A stretch of 64,000 bases of DNA from Polynucleobacter ibericus (GTDB taxonomy: Bacteria; Pseudomonadota; Gammaproteobacteria; Burkholderiales; Burkholderiaceae): contig NZ_CP061309.1 in the NCBI RefSeq assembly GCF_018687955.1, positions 248,001 through 312,000 of the forward strand. Reading direction: 5' to 3'. A model generated the notes under the pieces. That model was not told where the DNA came from. It ran no database searches and worked only from the letters and a program-made list of their open reading frames with translations. The translations under genes were made by a program, and so were the position numbers. Of this stretch, positions 18,699 to 28,077 are shown in pieces (within the stretch, counting starts at the first letter, position 1; each line of letters opens with the position of its first letter).

Positions 18699-19814
18699 AT
18701 GTACAGCGCAGTTGACCACCAGTTTATGAGTGAGGCTTTGGCCGAAGCTCAAAAAGCACTTTATTTATCTAATCCCAATCCCAGAGTGGGATGTGTGATC
18801 GTTCAAAATGGTCAAGTCATTGGTCGTGGATTTACACAGAAGGTGGGCGGTCCTCATGCTGAAGTACAAGCCTTAGCTAATGCAAAAGCGCTCGGTAATG
18901 ATCCAACTGGATCGACCATGTACATCACCCTTGAGCCCTGTAATCACACCGGACGCACACCACCCTGTGTAGATGCCTTGATTGCCGCTAAACCTGCTGC
19001 TGTTTTTATAGCAATGTCCGATCCTAATCCCTTGGTTGCTGGTAAAGGTTTAGAGCGCCTGAAGGCCGCGGGCATCAAAGTCTATTGCGGTCTCATGGAA
19101 TCAGAAGCGCAAGCATTGAACCCAGGATTTATTTCTAGGATGACACGTGGTTTGCCTTGGGTACGTATGAAAATCGCGGCAAGTCTTGATGGCAAAACCG
19201 CTTTACCAGATGGCCGCAGTCAGTGGATTACTGGACCACTTGCAAGAGCAGATGGACATCATTGGCGCGCACAAGCTTGTGCCATAGTCACTGGTGTAGG
19301 CACCGTGAAAGAAGATGATCCCAGTTTGAACGTGCGAGATGTAAAAACTGATCGTCAGCCATGGCGCATCATCGTCGATTCCAAATTGGAAACGCCGCTT
19401 ACTGCAAAAATATTGAATCACCTTGATCAGTCTGGTGTCATGATTGTTTGTGCCAGTCTCGAAAGCTCTGAAATGCAGCAAAAGGCCAAGACGTTTACTG
19501 AGCGTGGCATCGAAGTCATCGCGATGGCCAATGCATTTGGCAAAGTCGATCTACCAGCACTATTTTCCTATCTCGCCAAAGAGCGTGAGATGAATGAGAT
19601 TCATATTGAGTCGGGCTTTAAGCTGAATGGCTCACTACTGAGAGAAAATTGCGTAGACGAGCTCTTGCTCTATTACGCACCATTCTTTATGGGCGAGGGC
19701 ATTGGTATGGCCAATGTCTCGCCGCTGAAGGCTCTGGATGATAAACAGGAATGGAAGTTAATTGATCAGAAGCTCTTTGGTTCTGATCTGCGGCTACGCT
19801 TCATCAAAAATTAA
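18699..19814 (+). CDS. ribD: Bifunctional riboflavin deaminase/reductase
   Basis: Carries out the second and third steps of riboflavin synthesis: deamination of the pyrimidine, then NADPH reduction of the ribose. The N-terminal cytidine-deaminase-like domain has the zinc/catalytic GGPHAEVQAL and EPCNHTGRTPPC. The C-terminal reductase domain (from about residue 140) has MKIAASLDGKTALPDGRSQWITG and the conserved IHIESG-like segment. The ATG at 18699 gives the expected MYSAVDHQFM start; an in-frame TTG at 18672 overlaps the pseudopilin gene. It is followed after 16 bases by ribE. Confidence 0.95.
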   Translation: MYSAVDHQFMSEALAEAQKALYLSNPNPRVGCVIVQNGQVIGRGFTQKVGGPHAEVQALANAKALGNDPTGSTMYITLEPCNHTGRTPPCVDALIAAKPAAVFIAMSDPNPLVAGKGLERLKAAGIKVYCGLMESEAQALNPGFISRMTRGLPWVRMKIAASLDGKTALPDGRSQWITGPLARADGHHWRAQACAIVTGVGTVKEDDPSLNVRDVKTDRQPWRIIVDSKLETPLTAKILNHLDQSGVMIVCASLESSEMQQKAKTFTERGIEVIAMANAFGKVDLPALFSYLAKEREMNEIHIESGFKLNGSLLRENCVDELLLYYAPFFMGEGIGMANVSPLKALDDKQEWKLIDQKLFGSDLRLRFIKN

Positions 19815-19830
19815 CCATTAAAATTACGCC

Positions 19831-20445
19831 ATGTTTACTGGAATCATTACTGCAGTTGGTCAAATTACAAGCGCTCAAGCAAAGGGCGATGGCTTGCATT
19901 TAGTAGTTGAGGTTCCTGTGGGTTATTTAGATGATGTAGTTTTGGGTGACAGTATTGCTATTCAGGGTGCGTGCATGACGGCCACTCAATTGGATAGCAA
20001 TAGTTTTGCTTTAGACATTTCTCGTGAGTCTTTGAATAAAACCGTTGGCCTCGATAAAGTGGCTCCAGTGAATTTGGAGAAAGCCATGCGTCTTAATGAT
20101 CGTCTGGGCGGCCACTTAGTGAGTGGACACGTAGATGGTGTTGGTAAAGTCGCGCACTTTTCTCAAGTGGCAAATGATGCCTATGGCTCTTGGTTGCTCC
20201 GTATCGAGGCGCCAAAAGAATTAGCGCAATACCTGGCTTACAAGGGCTCTATCGTTGTTAACGGCGTCTCCCTTACCGTGAATCAAACTGAAGATACACA
20301 AAATTCTTGCATTATTGATATCAACATCATTCCCCATACCTTGCAAAACACTACGCTAGGCAATTTAAAACAGGGTGATGCAGTGAATCTCGAGGTGGAC
20401 TTAATTGCGCGTTACGTGGCAAGAATGCTTAATAAAGATATTTGA
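19831..20445 (+). CDS. ribE: Riboflavin synthase, alpha subunit
   Basis: Final step: two molecules of lumazine give riboflavin plus the pyrimidinedione. Length is 204 residues and the start MFTGIIT is invariant in the family. The two homologous lumazine-binding barrels are each recognisable by motifs such as SGHVDGVG (first) and NGVSLTVN (second). It forms one unit with ribD. The stop is followed after nine bases by the 55-residue HigA-like gene, so the two may share a transcript. Confidence 0.96.
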   Translation: MFTGIITAVGQITSAQAKGDGLHLVVEVPVGYLDDVVLGDSIAIQGACMTATQLDSNSFALDISRESLNKTVGLDKVAPVNLEKAMRLNDRLGGHLVSGHVDGVGKVAHFSQVANDAYGSWLLRIEAPKELAQYLAYKGSIVVNGVSLTVNQTEDTQNSCIIDINIIPHTLQNTTLGNLKQGDAVNLEVDLIARYVARMLNKDI

Positions 20446-20454
20446 GGTAGGTTA

Positions 20455-20622
20455 ATGGGGGAAATCACTTCAATTTATAACGATCTTGAGTATGAAGATG
20501 CATTAAATGAGATATCTAGTTTTTTTGACAATCCACCTATGCTAGAAAGTCAGGAGGCTACTAGATTTGAGTCTTTACTGAAATTAATCGAAGCTTACGA
20601 AACTGCAAATTTTGAAATTTGA
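20455..20622 (+). CDS. HigA antitoxin N-terminal-domain-like mini-protein
   Basis: This 55-residue frame has a good Shine-Dalgarno sequence (TTGAGGTAGG ending 4-8 bases before the ATG). Its sequence (LEYEDALNEISSFFDN, then SLLKLIEAYETANFEI) resembles the region before the helix-turn-helix in HigA-family antitoxins (COG5499), where ExxYExALxxIexLf and LvxLVEAYExxhyPI are typical. The DNA-binding helix-turn-helix that normally follows is absent: a TGA stops it right after the EI, and the downstream frame has only nine codons to the next stop. It could be a remnant or a stand-alone small protein. No HigB partner is beside it. Confidence 0.6.
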   Translation: MGEITSIYNDLEYEDALNEISSFFDNPPMLESQEATRFESLLKLIEAYETANFEI

Positions 20623-20624
20623 AT

Positions 20625-20640
20625 TAGTCGTCTACGACTA
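20625..20640. other. Inverted repeat downstream of the HigA-like gene
   Basis: TAGTCGT and ACGACTA are separated by two bases, right after the TGA of the mini-protein and 23 bases before the queC stop. It has no clean T-run, so it may be a weak terminator for converging genes or a protein-binding dyad. Confidence 0.4.
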
Positions 20641-20662
20641 GTAATTTAGAAAATAATATTTC

Positions 20663-21406
20663 TTATTTATTTTTCTGATAGCGCGTTGGATCGCTCACAT
20701 TCGCCTGTTTAAAGCCTTGTTGTCTTAAGCGACAAGACTCGCATTCTCCACAGGCTTCACCCAAATCATTTGCTTGGTAGCAAGATACTGTTTGGGAGTA
20801 ATCAACGCCTAGGGTGCTACCCAGTTGAATGATTTGTGCCTTGGTGAGGCTGATGATCGGTGCATGCACCCGAAAACGGTTCTGATCATTAATAGCCTCT
20901 ACACCTGCTTTAGTTGCTAGGTTGGCCATATGCTCAAAAGAGGCGACATACTCCGGGCGGCAATCCGGGTAGCCGGAATAGTCCACTGCATTAGCTCCGT
21001 AGAAAACATCTAGGCCGCCCAAGGACTCTGCCCAGCCTAAGGCAAGTGATAGCAAGATCGTATTGCGAGCGGGTACATAGGTAACAGGGATCTCTTGATC
21101 TTTGCCCGGGGTGATGGGAATTGCGATTGTGGAGTCAGTTAAGGCGGATCCTCCAAAACGAGTGAGATCCAAATTCACTACCTCATGACGCGCCACACCA
21201 ATTTGCTTGGCAATATGTTTAGCTGCTGCTAGCTCTGAAGAATGGCGCTGACCATAGCCTACAGATAGCGCATAAGGCGTGTATCCAAGGTCTTTAGCAA
21301 GCGCTAGTACAGTCGTAGAGTCTAGGCCGCCAGAAAATAAGATAACCGCTGGAGCGCCTGCTTTACAAGGCGCGAGTGATTCAAATGCAGCGGACAGCTT
21401 GGACAT
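20663..21406 (-). CDS. queC: 7-cyano-7-deazaguanine synthase
   Basis: Converts 7-carboxy-7-deazaguanine to preQ0 in queuosine synthesis, using ATP and ammonia. The N-terminal PP-loop [14 protein letters not shown] binds ATP. The [12 protein letters not shown] segment and the [15 protein letters not shown] block are family-specific. The C-terminal zinc site is present as CYQAN then [14 protein letters not shown]. It lies downstream of cpoB on the same strand (9-base gap), so it may be read through from the Tol-Pal operon. Length 247 is slightly above the usual 230. Confidence 0.95.
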   Translation of the reverse strand: MSKLSAAFESLAPCKAGAPAVILFSGGLDSTTVLALAKDLGYTPYALSVGYGQRHSSELAAAKHIAKQIGVARHEVVNLDLTRFGGSALTDSTIAIPITPGKDQEIPVTYVPARNTILLSLALGWAESLGGLDVFYGANAVDYSGYPDCRPEYVASFEHMANLATKAGVEAINDQNRFRVHAPIISLTKAQIIQLGSTLGVDYSQTVSCYQANDLGEACGECESCRLRQQGFKQANVSDPTRYQKNK

Positions 21407-21415
21407 AGGTGATGA

Positions 21416-22147
21416 TTACTTCGTACTAGCAATAAGTTGCTGTGCTTCTTTAGCAGCCTCAGTATCTGGGTACTTGGCAATGATGTCGCTAAATGTTTTC
21501 TTAGCTGCCGCCTTATTGCCACTCTCTAACTGAGCATTACCTAAAGTCACCATCGCTGCAGGAACACGTGGATGATTAGGGTAATTCTTTATCAGACTTT
21601 GGAGTTGTTTAATAGCGCCGGCATAATCTTTATTGGCGTATTTGCTATTACCACCCCAGTAGAGTGCAAGCGGTAAGTAAGGACTCTTGGAGTACTTGGC
21701 TGCGAAAACAGAAAATCCTTCATCAGCTTTCTTGAGGTTGCCCGCTTGAAAAGCTTTCAAGGCATCGTCGTAAGCTTTTTTCTCACCAGGCTGCACTACG
21801 CCAGAGACGCCTTCAATCGTTACAGTACGCGGCTCAAAATTACCAAGGCGGGTATCAAGATCTTGGTAGTAGGTTTTCTGGCTAGTGTTGATGTCTTCGC
21901 CTTGCTTCTCCAGCTCTTCTACCTTGCCGCGTAGCTCAGCATTCTCAGTTTTCAGTTTGTCGATTTGCCCTTGCAGTTCAAGCTGGGTGGTGGCTAGAGA
22001 CTTACGTAGATCCAGAATGGCTTTGCGGGCTTCATCGTCTGAGAAGAGGGCCCAAGCGCTATTCGATGCACCAAGGCAAATGAGGGCGGCACTTAAACAA
22101 AACGCTCGTGAGAGCGTTTGTTTTACTGAGTGAGAAAGCGCCATCAT
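21416..22147 (-). CDS. cpoB: Cell division coordinator CpoB (YbgF)
   Basis: Periplasmic partner of the Tol-Pal system that links outer-membrane constriction to peptidoglycan synthesis. A signal peptide ends near the AWA motif at about residue 33. A coiled coil (LQGQIDKLKTENAELRGKVE region) drives trimerisation. Tetratricopeptide repeats fill the C-terminal half (LYWGGNSKYANKDYAGAIKQ and following). The start codon directly follows the pal stop, with no space. An alternative ATG lies one codon downstream. Last gene of tolQRAB-pal-cpoB. Confidence 0.93.
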   Translation of the reverse strand: MMALSHSVKQTLSRAFCLSAALICLGASNSAWALFSDDEARKAILDLRKSLATTQLELQGQIDKLKTENAELRGKVEELEKQGEDINTSQKTYYQDLDTRLGNFEPRTVTIEGVSGVVQPGEKKAYDDALKAFQAGNLKKADEGFSVFAAKYSKSPYLPLALYWGGNSKYANKDYAGAIKQLQSLIKNYPNHPRVPAAMVTLGNAQLESGNKAAAKKTFSDIIAKYPDTEAAKEAQQLIASTK

Positions 22148-22654
22148 TTAGTTCGTGATGTAAACAATATCAGCGCGGCGGTTTTGTGCCCATGCTGCTT
22201 CGTTATCACCTTCAGCCTTTGGCTTTTCTTTACCAAAACTTACCGCTTCCATCTGGTCATCAGAAACGCCCATTAAGTTAAGTGACTTGCGAACAGCATC
22301 TGAACGACGTTGGCCAAGTGCCAAGTTATATTCAGCTGTGCCACGTTCATCAGTATTACCTTGGATGATGACTTTCTGTTTGGGGTTGGCCTTCAAGTAA
22401 CTTGCATGAGCAGACAACATTTTTTGGTATTTAGTCTGAACGGTGTATTCATCAAAGCCAAAGTAAACACTCTTATCGAATAAGGGGCTATTAGGATCAT
22501 TCCATGGCTGTGAACCAAATTTGCCGCTACCACTGCCGCTGCCATTAGCGCCATCAGTCTCATCCAACTTCACGCTTGAACACGCTGCCATGAGAAGTGC
22601 TGTGGCGCCGATGATGGCAAATGTCGCTGCGCGACGTGCGATAGAAATCTTCAT
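22148..22654 (-). CDS. pal: Peptidoglycan-associated lipoprotein
   Basis: Outer-membrane lipoprotein that binds peptidoglycan and TolB. The lipobox LMAAC, with Cys near residue 25, is preceded by a hydrophobic signal segment. The OmpA-like domain starts at VYFGFDEYTV and has the diaminopimelate-binding stretch GNTDERGTAEYNLALGQRR. A Gly-Ser linker (GSGSGSG) separates the lipid anchor from the domain. A 152-base gap separates it from tolB, longer than elsewhere in the operon, so pal may have its own promoter. Confidence 0.96.
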   Translation of the reverse strand: MKISIARRAATFAIIGATALLMAACSSVKLDETDGANGSGSGSGKFGSQPWNDPNSPLFDKSVYFGFDEYTVQTKYQKMLSAHASYLKANPKQKVIIQGNTDERGTAEYNLALGQRRSDAVRKSLNLMGVSDDQMEAVSFGKEKPKAEGDNEAAWAQNRRADIVYITN

Positions 22655-22806
22655 AATCTTTCCTTTTTCCTACAGGCTGAACGACAAATTAATTAATAAA
22701 AGCTGCTCCACTGGAGCCAATAACTAATATTATGCCCCCAAGAACATCAAAAGTGACTATTTAGACCCTTAAAAAGGGCTTAGCTATATGGACTTGGGCT
22801 TCAGCC

Positions 22807-24114
22807 TTAGTCCATAAATGGTCCCCAGGATGGCTGACGAACATCAGATCCTGGAATGCTCAGTACCTGTTTTGAGTTGCCATCGACTGAAACTGCTGCT
22901 AGCACCCTCTTGCCGCCGACTTTGGTGGAGTAGAGAACATAGCGACCGTTAGCAGCAAAGGATGGTGATTCATCACTAGTGCCATCGGTCAGTGCTTGAG
23001 CATCACCCGTAGCCAAGTTCAAGATATACAAACGATACGCACCACCAATATTGGCGATATAGGCTAAATACTTACCATCAGGAGAGATGCGCGGTGAAGT
23101 AACAAAGCCTTGTTTGAAGGTAACGCGTTTTACACCTTCCGCCTGTTCGCCATCAGCACTCATGCGATAGATTTGTGGATTGCCACCGCGATCACTCGTG
23201 AAGTAGATGTAGCGTCCATCTGCAGAATATTGTGGCTCAGTATCAATCGTGTTGCCACGAGTTAAGCGTTGCAAACCAGTTCCATCAGCATTAATGCCAT
23301 AAATCTGTGTATTGCCATCTTTAGACAATGAGATAGCTAATTTCTTACCATCAGGCGACCAGGCTGGCGCACTGTTATTACCCTTTTGATTTGAGAGGGA
23401 GATACGACGACCCGTTGCAAGTTCGTGTACATAAATGACTGGCTTGCGATCTTCAAATGAAACGTAAGCCACTTTCTTGCCATCAGGCGACCATGACGGA
23501 GAAATAATCGGCTCACCACTGTTCATGGCATTGCGGATATTTTGTCCATCAGCATCCGAGATCACCAGGCGATAGCGCTTGCCATCCTTGATGACATAGG
23601 AGAGGCGGGTAGAGAACACGCCACGTTCACCCAGTAATTTAAAGATGATGTCATCTGCAATTTTATGAGCGGCTGCTCGTAAGTTATCAGCGCTGGAATT
23701 CAGATTTAAACCACCCAGACTTTGCGACTTACGAATATCAAATAACTTATAGTGAATCTCAAACTGAGAACCATTTTGTACAACCGAGCCAACTACGAGT
23801 GCATCAGCACCACGTGCTGCCCATGATTTGTAGTTTGGAGTGCCTTCATCACTTTCAACTGCATTGCCATTTTCAGTGTTCTTGAAATAGCCACTGCGTG
23901 CCAAGTCTTGACGGATGATTTCAGTAACGCTCGTTGGTAACTTGGTCTCATCTTTGAAGCGCATTACTGCAATTGGATAGAGTGATTGACCAACGCCAGT
24001 GATTTCAATATTCATTTGCGCGAATGCTGGCATTGCCATGCTGACAAGCAATGCAAATACCACCACACCGTAAGACATTAATCTGGATTTCAATCGAGTT
24101 ACCAAATGCAGCAT
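22807..24114 (-). CDS. tolB: Tol-Pal system protein TolB
   Basis: Periplasmic beta-propeller that binds Pal and the TolA C-terminus. The signal peptide ends in MPAFAQ near residue 33. The N-terminal alpha/beta domain covers to about residue 160. Six propeller repeats follow with the PD40 pattern, for example SPSWSPDGKKVAYVS, SAPAWSPDGKKLAIS and EPQYSADGRYIYFTS. Length 435 is normal. It is separated from tolA by three bases and is part of one transcription unit. Confidence 0.96.
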   Translation of the reverse strand: MLHLVTRLKSRLMSYGVVVFALLVSMAMPAFAQMNIEITGVGQSLYPIAVMRFKDETKLPTSVTEIIRQDLARSGYFKNTENGNAVESDEGTPNYKSWAARGADALVVGSVVQNGSQFEIHYKLFDIRKSQSLGGLNLNSSADNLRAAAHKIADDIIFKLLGERGVFSTRLSYVIKDGKRYRLVISDADGQNIRNAMNSGEPIISPSWSPDGKKVAYVSFEDRKPVIYVHELATGRRISLSNQKGNNSAPAWSPDGKKLAISLSKDGNTQIYGINADGTGLQRLTRGNTIDTEPQYSADGRYIYFTSDRGGNPQIYRMSADGEQAEGVKRVTFKQGFVTSPRISPDGKYLAYIANIGGAYRLYILNLATGDAQALTDGTSDESPSFAANGRYVLYSTKVGGKRVLAAVSVDGNSKQVLSIPGSDVRQPSWGPFMD

Positions 24115-24117
24115 GCT

Positions 24118-24936
24118 TTAGTCCTTGGGTTTAAAGGTCAGTTTTACTTCGCGTTGTGGAATTTTGCCATTGTCGTCTTTCGGCAGGCTTTCTGCGCGAG
24201 ATAAAGCAAGCAAGACCGCTCGATCCCAGCCAGCATTACCGCTGGAGGACTGAATACTCGTACTCAAAATAGCCCCATCTGGAGCAAGGTTCACCAAAAT
24301 GACTGCAGCAGGGTTGCCGCTGATGGATTCTGGGTTAAAGACAATCAGTGGTTTAACTTTCTTAATGACTTTGTCTGTCCAGCCTGGAGGTGCGTTACCT
24401 CCGCCACCAACACCACTTCCGACCGTGCCACCACTGCCGCCCTCAGCACCCGCTGCAGCACGTAAGCGGGCTAACTGATCTGAGCGTGCTTTTTCTGCAG
24501 CAGCATTGGCTTTAGTTTCTGCGGGTGATTGAGCTTTCGGAGCTTCTGCTTTTTTCGGCGGCTCTTCTTTCTTTGGTTTTTCCTTCTCCTTTGGTGGAGG
24601 AGGCTTTACTACTTTTGGCGTTTCTTTAACTTCTTTTTTCGGCGGCTCTTTTTCTACCTTCTTTTTCTTGACGGCAATATCAGCAGCTTCTTCTTTCACT
24701 TCAGTTTTGAGTTCAGGTTCTGGTGGAGTGACTACTTGCGGAGCTGAATCCCATAGCTCCACTTCAACACCAGAAGAGCTCGTGTTATTCCAGCTAATAC
24801 CAATCATCAAGAAGGCGAGTAAGCCTAGATGAACTACTAGTGAAAATGTAAAAGCGCGCTTAGTACTTTCTGCTTTCGTAACTCGACCTCGTTTAAAAGG
24901 CGATATGGGAGATGGAAAAGTAGATGCGCTATTCAT
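24118..24936 (-). CDS. tolA: Tol-Pal system protein TolA
   Basis: Energy-transducing protein bridging the inner membrane to TolB/Pal. The N-terminal membrane helix (LVVHLGLLAFLMIGI) lies near residues 33-48. A long Lys/Glu/Pro/Ala-rich domain (about 80-160) follows. A Gly-rich hinge and a TonB-like C-terminal domain end the protein (PREVKLTFKP-like QREVKLTFKPKD). The ATG at 24936 is preferred over the TTG two codons earlier. It is short for TolA (272 residues), as in other betaproteobacteria. Confidence 0.92.
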   Translation of the reverse strand: MNSASTFPSPISPFKRGRVTKAESTKRAFTFSLVVHLGLLAFLMIGISWNNTSSSGVEVELWDSAPQVVTPPEPELKTEVKEEAADIAVKKKKVEKEPPKKEVKETPKVVKPPPPKEKEKPKKEEPPKKAEAPKAQSPAETKANAAAEKARSDQLARLRAAAGAEGGSGGTVGSGVGGGGNAPPGWTDKVIKKVKPLIVFNPESISGNPAAVILVNLAPDGAILSTSIQSSSGNAGWDRAVLLALSRAESLPKDDNGKIPQREVKLTFKPKD

Positions 24937-24962
24937 GGGCAATTAAAACAAGCCTCTAAGCC

Positions 24963-25382
24963 TTATTGGGTCTTCACGGCCAGGCCAACACGCTTCACAC
25001 CATTCTCTTTAAGCTTAGACATGACTTCCATCACGGTCTCATATTTGATGGACTTATCTGCAGCAATAACGATGGGTTGATCGGCAGACTTTTCAGCTTG
25101 TGATCGAGCGAAGGCGCCGAGTTCAAATTTATTCAGAGTTTGAGTTGGGTCACCATCTTTTTTCACAATGACATTTTCGTTTGCATCAATCGTTAAAAAG
25201 ACGGGTGGTAGTGATTGCACTTTTGCGCCACCAACGGTGGGTAGATTCACCACACCTGGATTAACCATAGGAGCAGTGACCATGAAGATCACTAGTAATA
25301 CCAACATCACATCGATATACGGTACGACGTTAATGTCAGACATTGCCCGACGTTTATTTTTGCGTAATGAAGATCCGGCCAT
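24963..25382 (-). CDS. tolR: Tol-Pal system protein TolR
   Basis: This 139-residue ExbD-family protein has one N-terminal transmembrane segment (IDVMLVLLVIFMVTAPM). The conserved Asp in PYIDVMLVLL participates in proton flow with TolQ. The periplasmic domain ends near RVGLAVKTQ. The gene follows tolQ by six bases and precedes tolA by 26. The MSDINVVPYIDVM context distinguishes it from the second ExbD at 31715. Confidence 0.95.
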   Translation of the reverse strand: MAGSSLRKNKRRAMSDINVVPYIDVMLVLLVIFMVTAPMVNPGVVNLPTVGGAKVQSLPPVFLTIDANENVIVKKDGDPTQTLNKFELGAFARSQAEKSADQPIVIAADKSIKYETVMEVMSKLKENGVKRVGLAVKTQ

Positions 25383-25388
25383 AATTGT

Positions 25389-26045
25389 TTAGCGACCTGA
25401 TGTTTGACGCTGCAAAATATTGGTGAACTCTTCGATGAAAGTTTCAAAGCGAATGGAGAGGCGATCCACATCTGTTGCAGCGCGGTTATAGGCCACCACC
25501 GCCGGAATCGCCGCAAACAAACCAATGGCGGTTGCTACCAGCGCTTCTGCAATACCCGGTGCTACTGCTGCCAGGGTGGCATTTTGAACGTTAGCCAAAC
25601 CACGGAAGGCGTGCATGATGCCCCAGACGGTGCCAAAGAGGCCGATGTAAGGAGAAACCGAGCCCACGGATGCCAGGAAAGGTAGATTGGCCTCTAGGAG
25701 GTCCATTTCACGTTGGTAGGTGGCTTTCATGGCGCGGCGGGCTGCATCAATCTCACGACCCTTTGTGAACTCCTGCATGCCAGCTTCAAAGATGTGTTCT
25801 AGGACGGCATCGCTACGAGTATTACGCTGGGCGGCCTCCAGGAGGACTTTAAGGTCTCCACCAGCCCAAAAGTCACGCTCAAAGCGCTCGGTATCCAGGC
25901 GGACCCCCCGTAAAACAGCTGTTTTCTTGAAAATAATGGTCCAGGAGGCGATGGACATACCCAGTAATAACAACATTACCAACTGGACTAATAGGCTGGC
26001 ATTGAGGACTAGGGAGAGGAATGAGAGGTCTTGTGTAGAGGTCAT
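25389..26045 (-). CDS. tolQ: Tol-Pal system protein TolQ
   Basis: This inner-membrane MotA/TolQ/ExbB-type proton channel subunit of 218 residues has three membrane helices: about 15-37 (LLVQLVMLLLLGMSIASW), about 130-155, and about 160-185 (GIAEALVATAIGLFAAIPAVV). The conserved segment SPYIGLFGTVWGIMHAF contains the Gly-rich family signature. It is the first gene of tolQRAB-pal-cpoB and is divergent from glyA, with 76 bases between the starts. The usual ybgC upstream of tolQ is absent. Confidence 0.95.
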   Translation of the reverse strand: MTSTQDLSFLSLVLNASLLVQLVMLLLLGMSIASWTIIFKKTAVLRGVRLDTERFERDFWAGGDLKVLLEAAQRNTRSDAVLEHIFEAGMQEFTKGREIDAARRAMKATYQREMDLLEANLPFLASVGSVSPYIGLFGTVWGIMHAFRGLANVQNATLAAVAPGIAEALVATAIGLFAAIPAVVAYNRAATDVDRLSIRFETFIEEFTNILQRQTSGR

Positions 26046-26121
26046 GGTGGATTTTGTATGATGTAGGTTGATTTTACTAAGTTAATTCACTCAGCAATCC
26101 AACTTCTTCAGGATTATTACC

Positions 26122-27366
26122 ATGTTTGACCGTCAGAACACTTTAGCCAAAACCGATCCCCAGCTGTGGGAAGCCATCCAGAATGAAAATAAGCGTCAAG
26201 AAGACCATATTGAGCTCATTGCTTCTGAGAACTATGCCTCACCAGCAGTCATGCAAGCACAGGGCTCTCAGTTGACCAATAAGTATGCTGAAGGTTATCC
26301 AGGCAAGCGTTATTACGGTGGTTGTGAATTCGTGGACGTAGCTGAGCAATTGGCGATTGATCGTGTGAAAGCACTTTATGGTGCTGAAGCAGCGAACGTG
26401 CAGCCGCATTGTGGCGCCTCCGCTAACCAAGCAGTTTTCTTGGCTTTCTTAAAACCTGGCGATACCTTCATGGGTATGAGCCTTGCTGAAGGTGGTCACT
26501 TAACGCATGGCATGGCACTCAATATGAGTGGCAAGTGGTTCAATCCGATTTCTTATGGTCTCGATAAAAACGAAGTGATCGACTATGAGCAAATGGAGCG
26601 TTTGGCGCGTGAGCACAAACCCAAATTAATTATTGCTGGTGCATCTGCCTACTCTCTCAAAATTGATTGGGAGCGTATTGGAAAATTAGCAAAAGAAGTC
26701 GGTGCCATTTTCATGGTGGATATGGCGCACTACTCTGGCCTGATTGCTGCTGGTGTTTATCCAAACCCAGTGCCTCATGCAGACATTGTTACTTCTACAA
26801 CCCATAAGAGCTTGCGCGGTCCCCGTGGCGGCATTATCTTGATGAAGGCTGAGCACGAGAAGGCGATTAACTCCGCAGTGTTCCCAGGCTTACAGGGTGG
26901 CCCTTTGATGCATGTGATTGCTGGAAAGGCAGCAGCATTTAAAGAGGCGCAAGAGCCTAGCTTTATCGATTATCAAAAGCAAGTTATTGCGAATGCAAAA
27001 GCACTTGCAGAAACTTTGATTGCTCGTGGCTTACGGATTGTTTCTGGTGGTACAGATTCGCATGTGATGTTGGTAGATTTGCGTGCCAAGAAAATGACTG
27101 GCAAAGAAGCTGAACGTGTATTGGGTGAAGCCCACATTACTTGTAACAAAAATGGCATTCCGAATGATCCAGAAAAACCAATGGTGACAAGCGGTATTCG
27201 TTTAGGTTCACCAGCGATGACAACGCGTGGATTTAAAGAAGCGGAAGCGCGACAGGTTGGAAACTTTATTGCAGATGTTTTGGACAATCCAAATGATCCA
27301 GAGAATATCGCTAAAGTACGCGCGCAAGTTTCTGAGCTGACCAAGCGTTTCCCGGTTTACGGTTAA
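26122..27366 (+). CDS. glyA: Serine hydroxymethyltransferase
   Basis: Interconverts serine and glycine with tetrahydrofolate, a major source of one-carbon units. This PLP enzyme of 414 residues has the lysine that binds cofactor at Lys229 in [23 protein letters not shown] and the GRxxYGG-like [11 protein letters not shown] are near the N-terminus. [14 protein letters not shown] carries the Asp and His of the active site. It is followed after 28 bases by nrdR, a common betaproteobacterial pairing. Confidence 0.97.
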   Translation: MFDRQNTLAKTDPQLWEAIQNENKRQEDHIELIASENYASPAVMQAQGSQLTNKYAEGYPGKRYYGGCEFVDVAEQLAIDRVKALYGAEAANVQPHCGASANQAVFLAFLKPGDTFMGMSLAEGGHLTHGMALNMSGKWFNPISYGLDKNEVIDYEQMERLAREHKPKLIIAGASAYSLKIDWERIGKLAKEVGAIFMVDMAHYSGLIAAGVYPNPVPHADIVTSTTHKSLRGPRGGIILMKAEHEKAINSAVFPGLQGGPLMHVIAGKAAAFKEAQEPSFIDYQKQVIANAKALAETLIARGLRIVSGGTDSHVMLVDLRAKKMTGKEAERVLGEAHITCNKNGIPNDPEKPMVTSGIRLGSPAMTTRGFKEAEARQVGNFIADVLDNPNDPENIAKVRAQVSELTKRFPVYG

Positions 27367-27394
27367 GCAACGAACCAAAGTAAAGAAGAGCTAA

Positions 27395-27841
27395 TTGCGC
27401 TGCCCTTTTTGCCATAACGAAGATACCCAGGTTTTAGATACCCGTGTGTCGGACGAGGGCGATACTATTCGCCGTCGTCGCCGTTGTGCCAAATGCGATA
27501 AGCGTTTTACAACTTATGAGCGCGTTGAATTAGCACTTCCTGCCATCGTGAAGAAGAATGGCAGCCGAGTTGAATACAGTCACGATAAATTGGCAAGCTC
27601 CATAAAGCTCGCCTTGCGTAAGCGCCCAGTTTCTTCAGATTCAGTTGATGAGTCGATTGCCCGGATTGAGGAAAAGCTTCTCAGCCTGGGTGAAAAAGAG
27701 ATACCCAGTGAGCGCGTAGGAGAATTGGTGATGCGTGAGCTTAAGCGCCTAGATAAAGTGGCTTACATTCGCTTCGCCTCTGTTTACAGAAGTTTTGCTG
27801 ACATTGAGTCCTTTGAGAGTGCCCTCAAAGAGTTGAAGTAA
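27395..27841 (+). CDS. nrdR: Transcriptional repressor NrdR
   Basis: ATP/dATP-sensing repressor of ribonucleotide reductase genes. The N-terminal zinc ribbon is MRCPFC...[10 protein letters not shown], with four Cys. An ATP-cone domain follows ([15 protein letters not shown], then [28 protein letters not shown] in parts). At 148 residues it is exact for the family. The start is a TTG at 27395, fixed by the invariant MRCPFC start. Its last 17 bases overlap a convergent small frame. Confidence 0.95.
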   Translation: MRCPFCHNEDTQVLDTRVSDEGDTIRRRRRCAKCDKRFTTYERVELALPAIVKKNGSRVEYSHDKLASSIKLALRKRPVSSDSVDESIARIEEKLLSLGEKEIPSERVGELVMRELKRLDKVAYIRFASVYRSFADIESFESALKELK

Positions 27842-28010
27842 ATCCCTGGGGTTTTAGTTTTTTTGATTTTGTTGTGCTTACACTTTTTATTTCCTTGGCG
27901 CGATTTTCAATACTTCTAACTGATTCCAATAGTTCAGACGTACTCAGCAAGCCGCTTTGATGAAGCCCTCGCAAGGTTTCGATCATTTCAGAGATGATTC
28001 TGCTTCTCAT
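27825..28010 (-). CDS. Small antitoxin-like protein (N-terminal part only)
   Basis: This 61-residue frame is transcribed toward nrdR and ends 17 bases inside it. The ATG at 28010 has GGGAG eight bases upstream; an ATG 15 bases earlier lacks such a site. The sequence [21 protein letters not shown] resembles the opening of small helix-turn-helix antitoxins (xxxILExVHETAxGLHxAGxx). After that it becomes Lys/Ser-rich with no visible DNA-binding domain. It is divergent from the toxin-antitoxin pair at 28132. It may be a decayed antitoxin or chance similarity. No partner toxin is adjacent on its strand. Confidence 0.4.
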   Translation of the reverse strand: MRSRIISEMIETLRGLHQSGLLSTSELLESVRSIENRAKEIKSVSTTKSKKLKPQGFTSTL

Positions 28011-28077
28011 TTTTTTATCTCCCATGCAGTAAATTTAGCATCCCAAGCCAACCCTTAAAAGTTTGTTAAATGGCTAT

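Noticed and set aside
22750-22775. Small hairpin CCCTT/AAGGG between tolB and pal
   Set aside because: Only five base pairs and no U-tract in the needed direction; too weak to call a terminator.
24529-24747. Phe/Leu/Arg-rich frame opposite tolA
   Set aside because: It is the antisense reading of the Lys/Glu/Pro-rich tolA domain. The composition explains the open frame.
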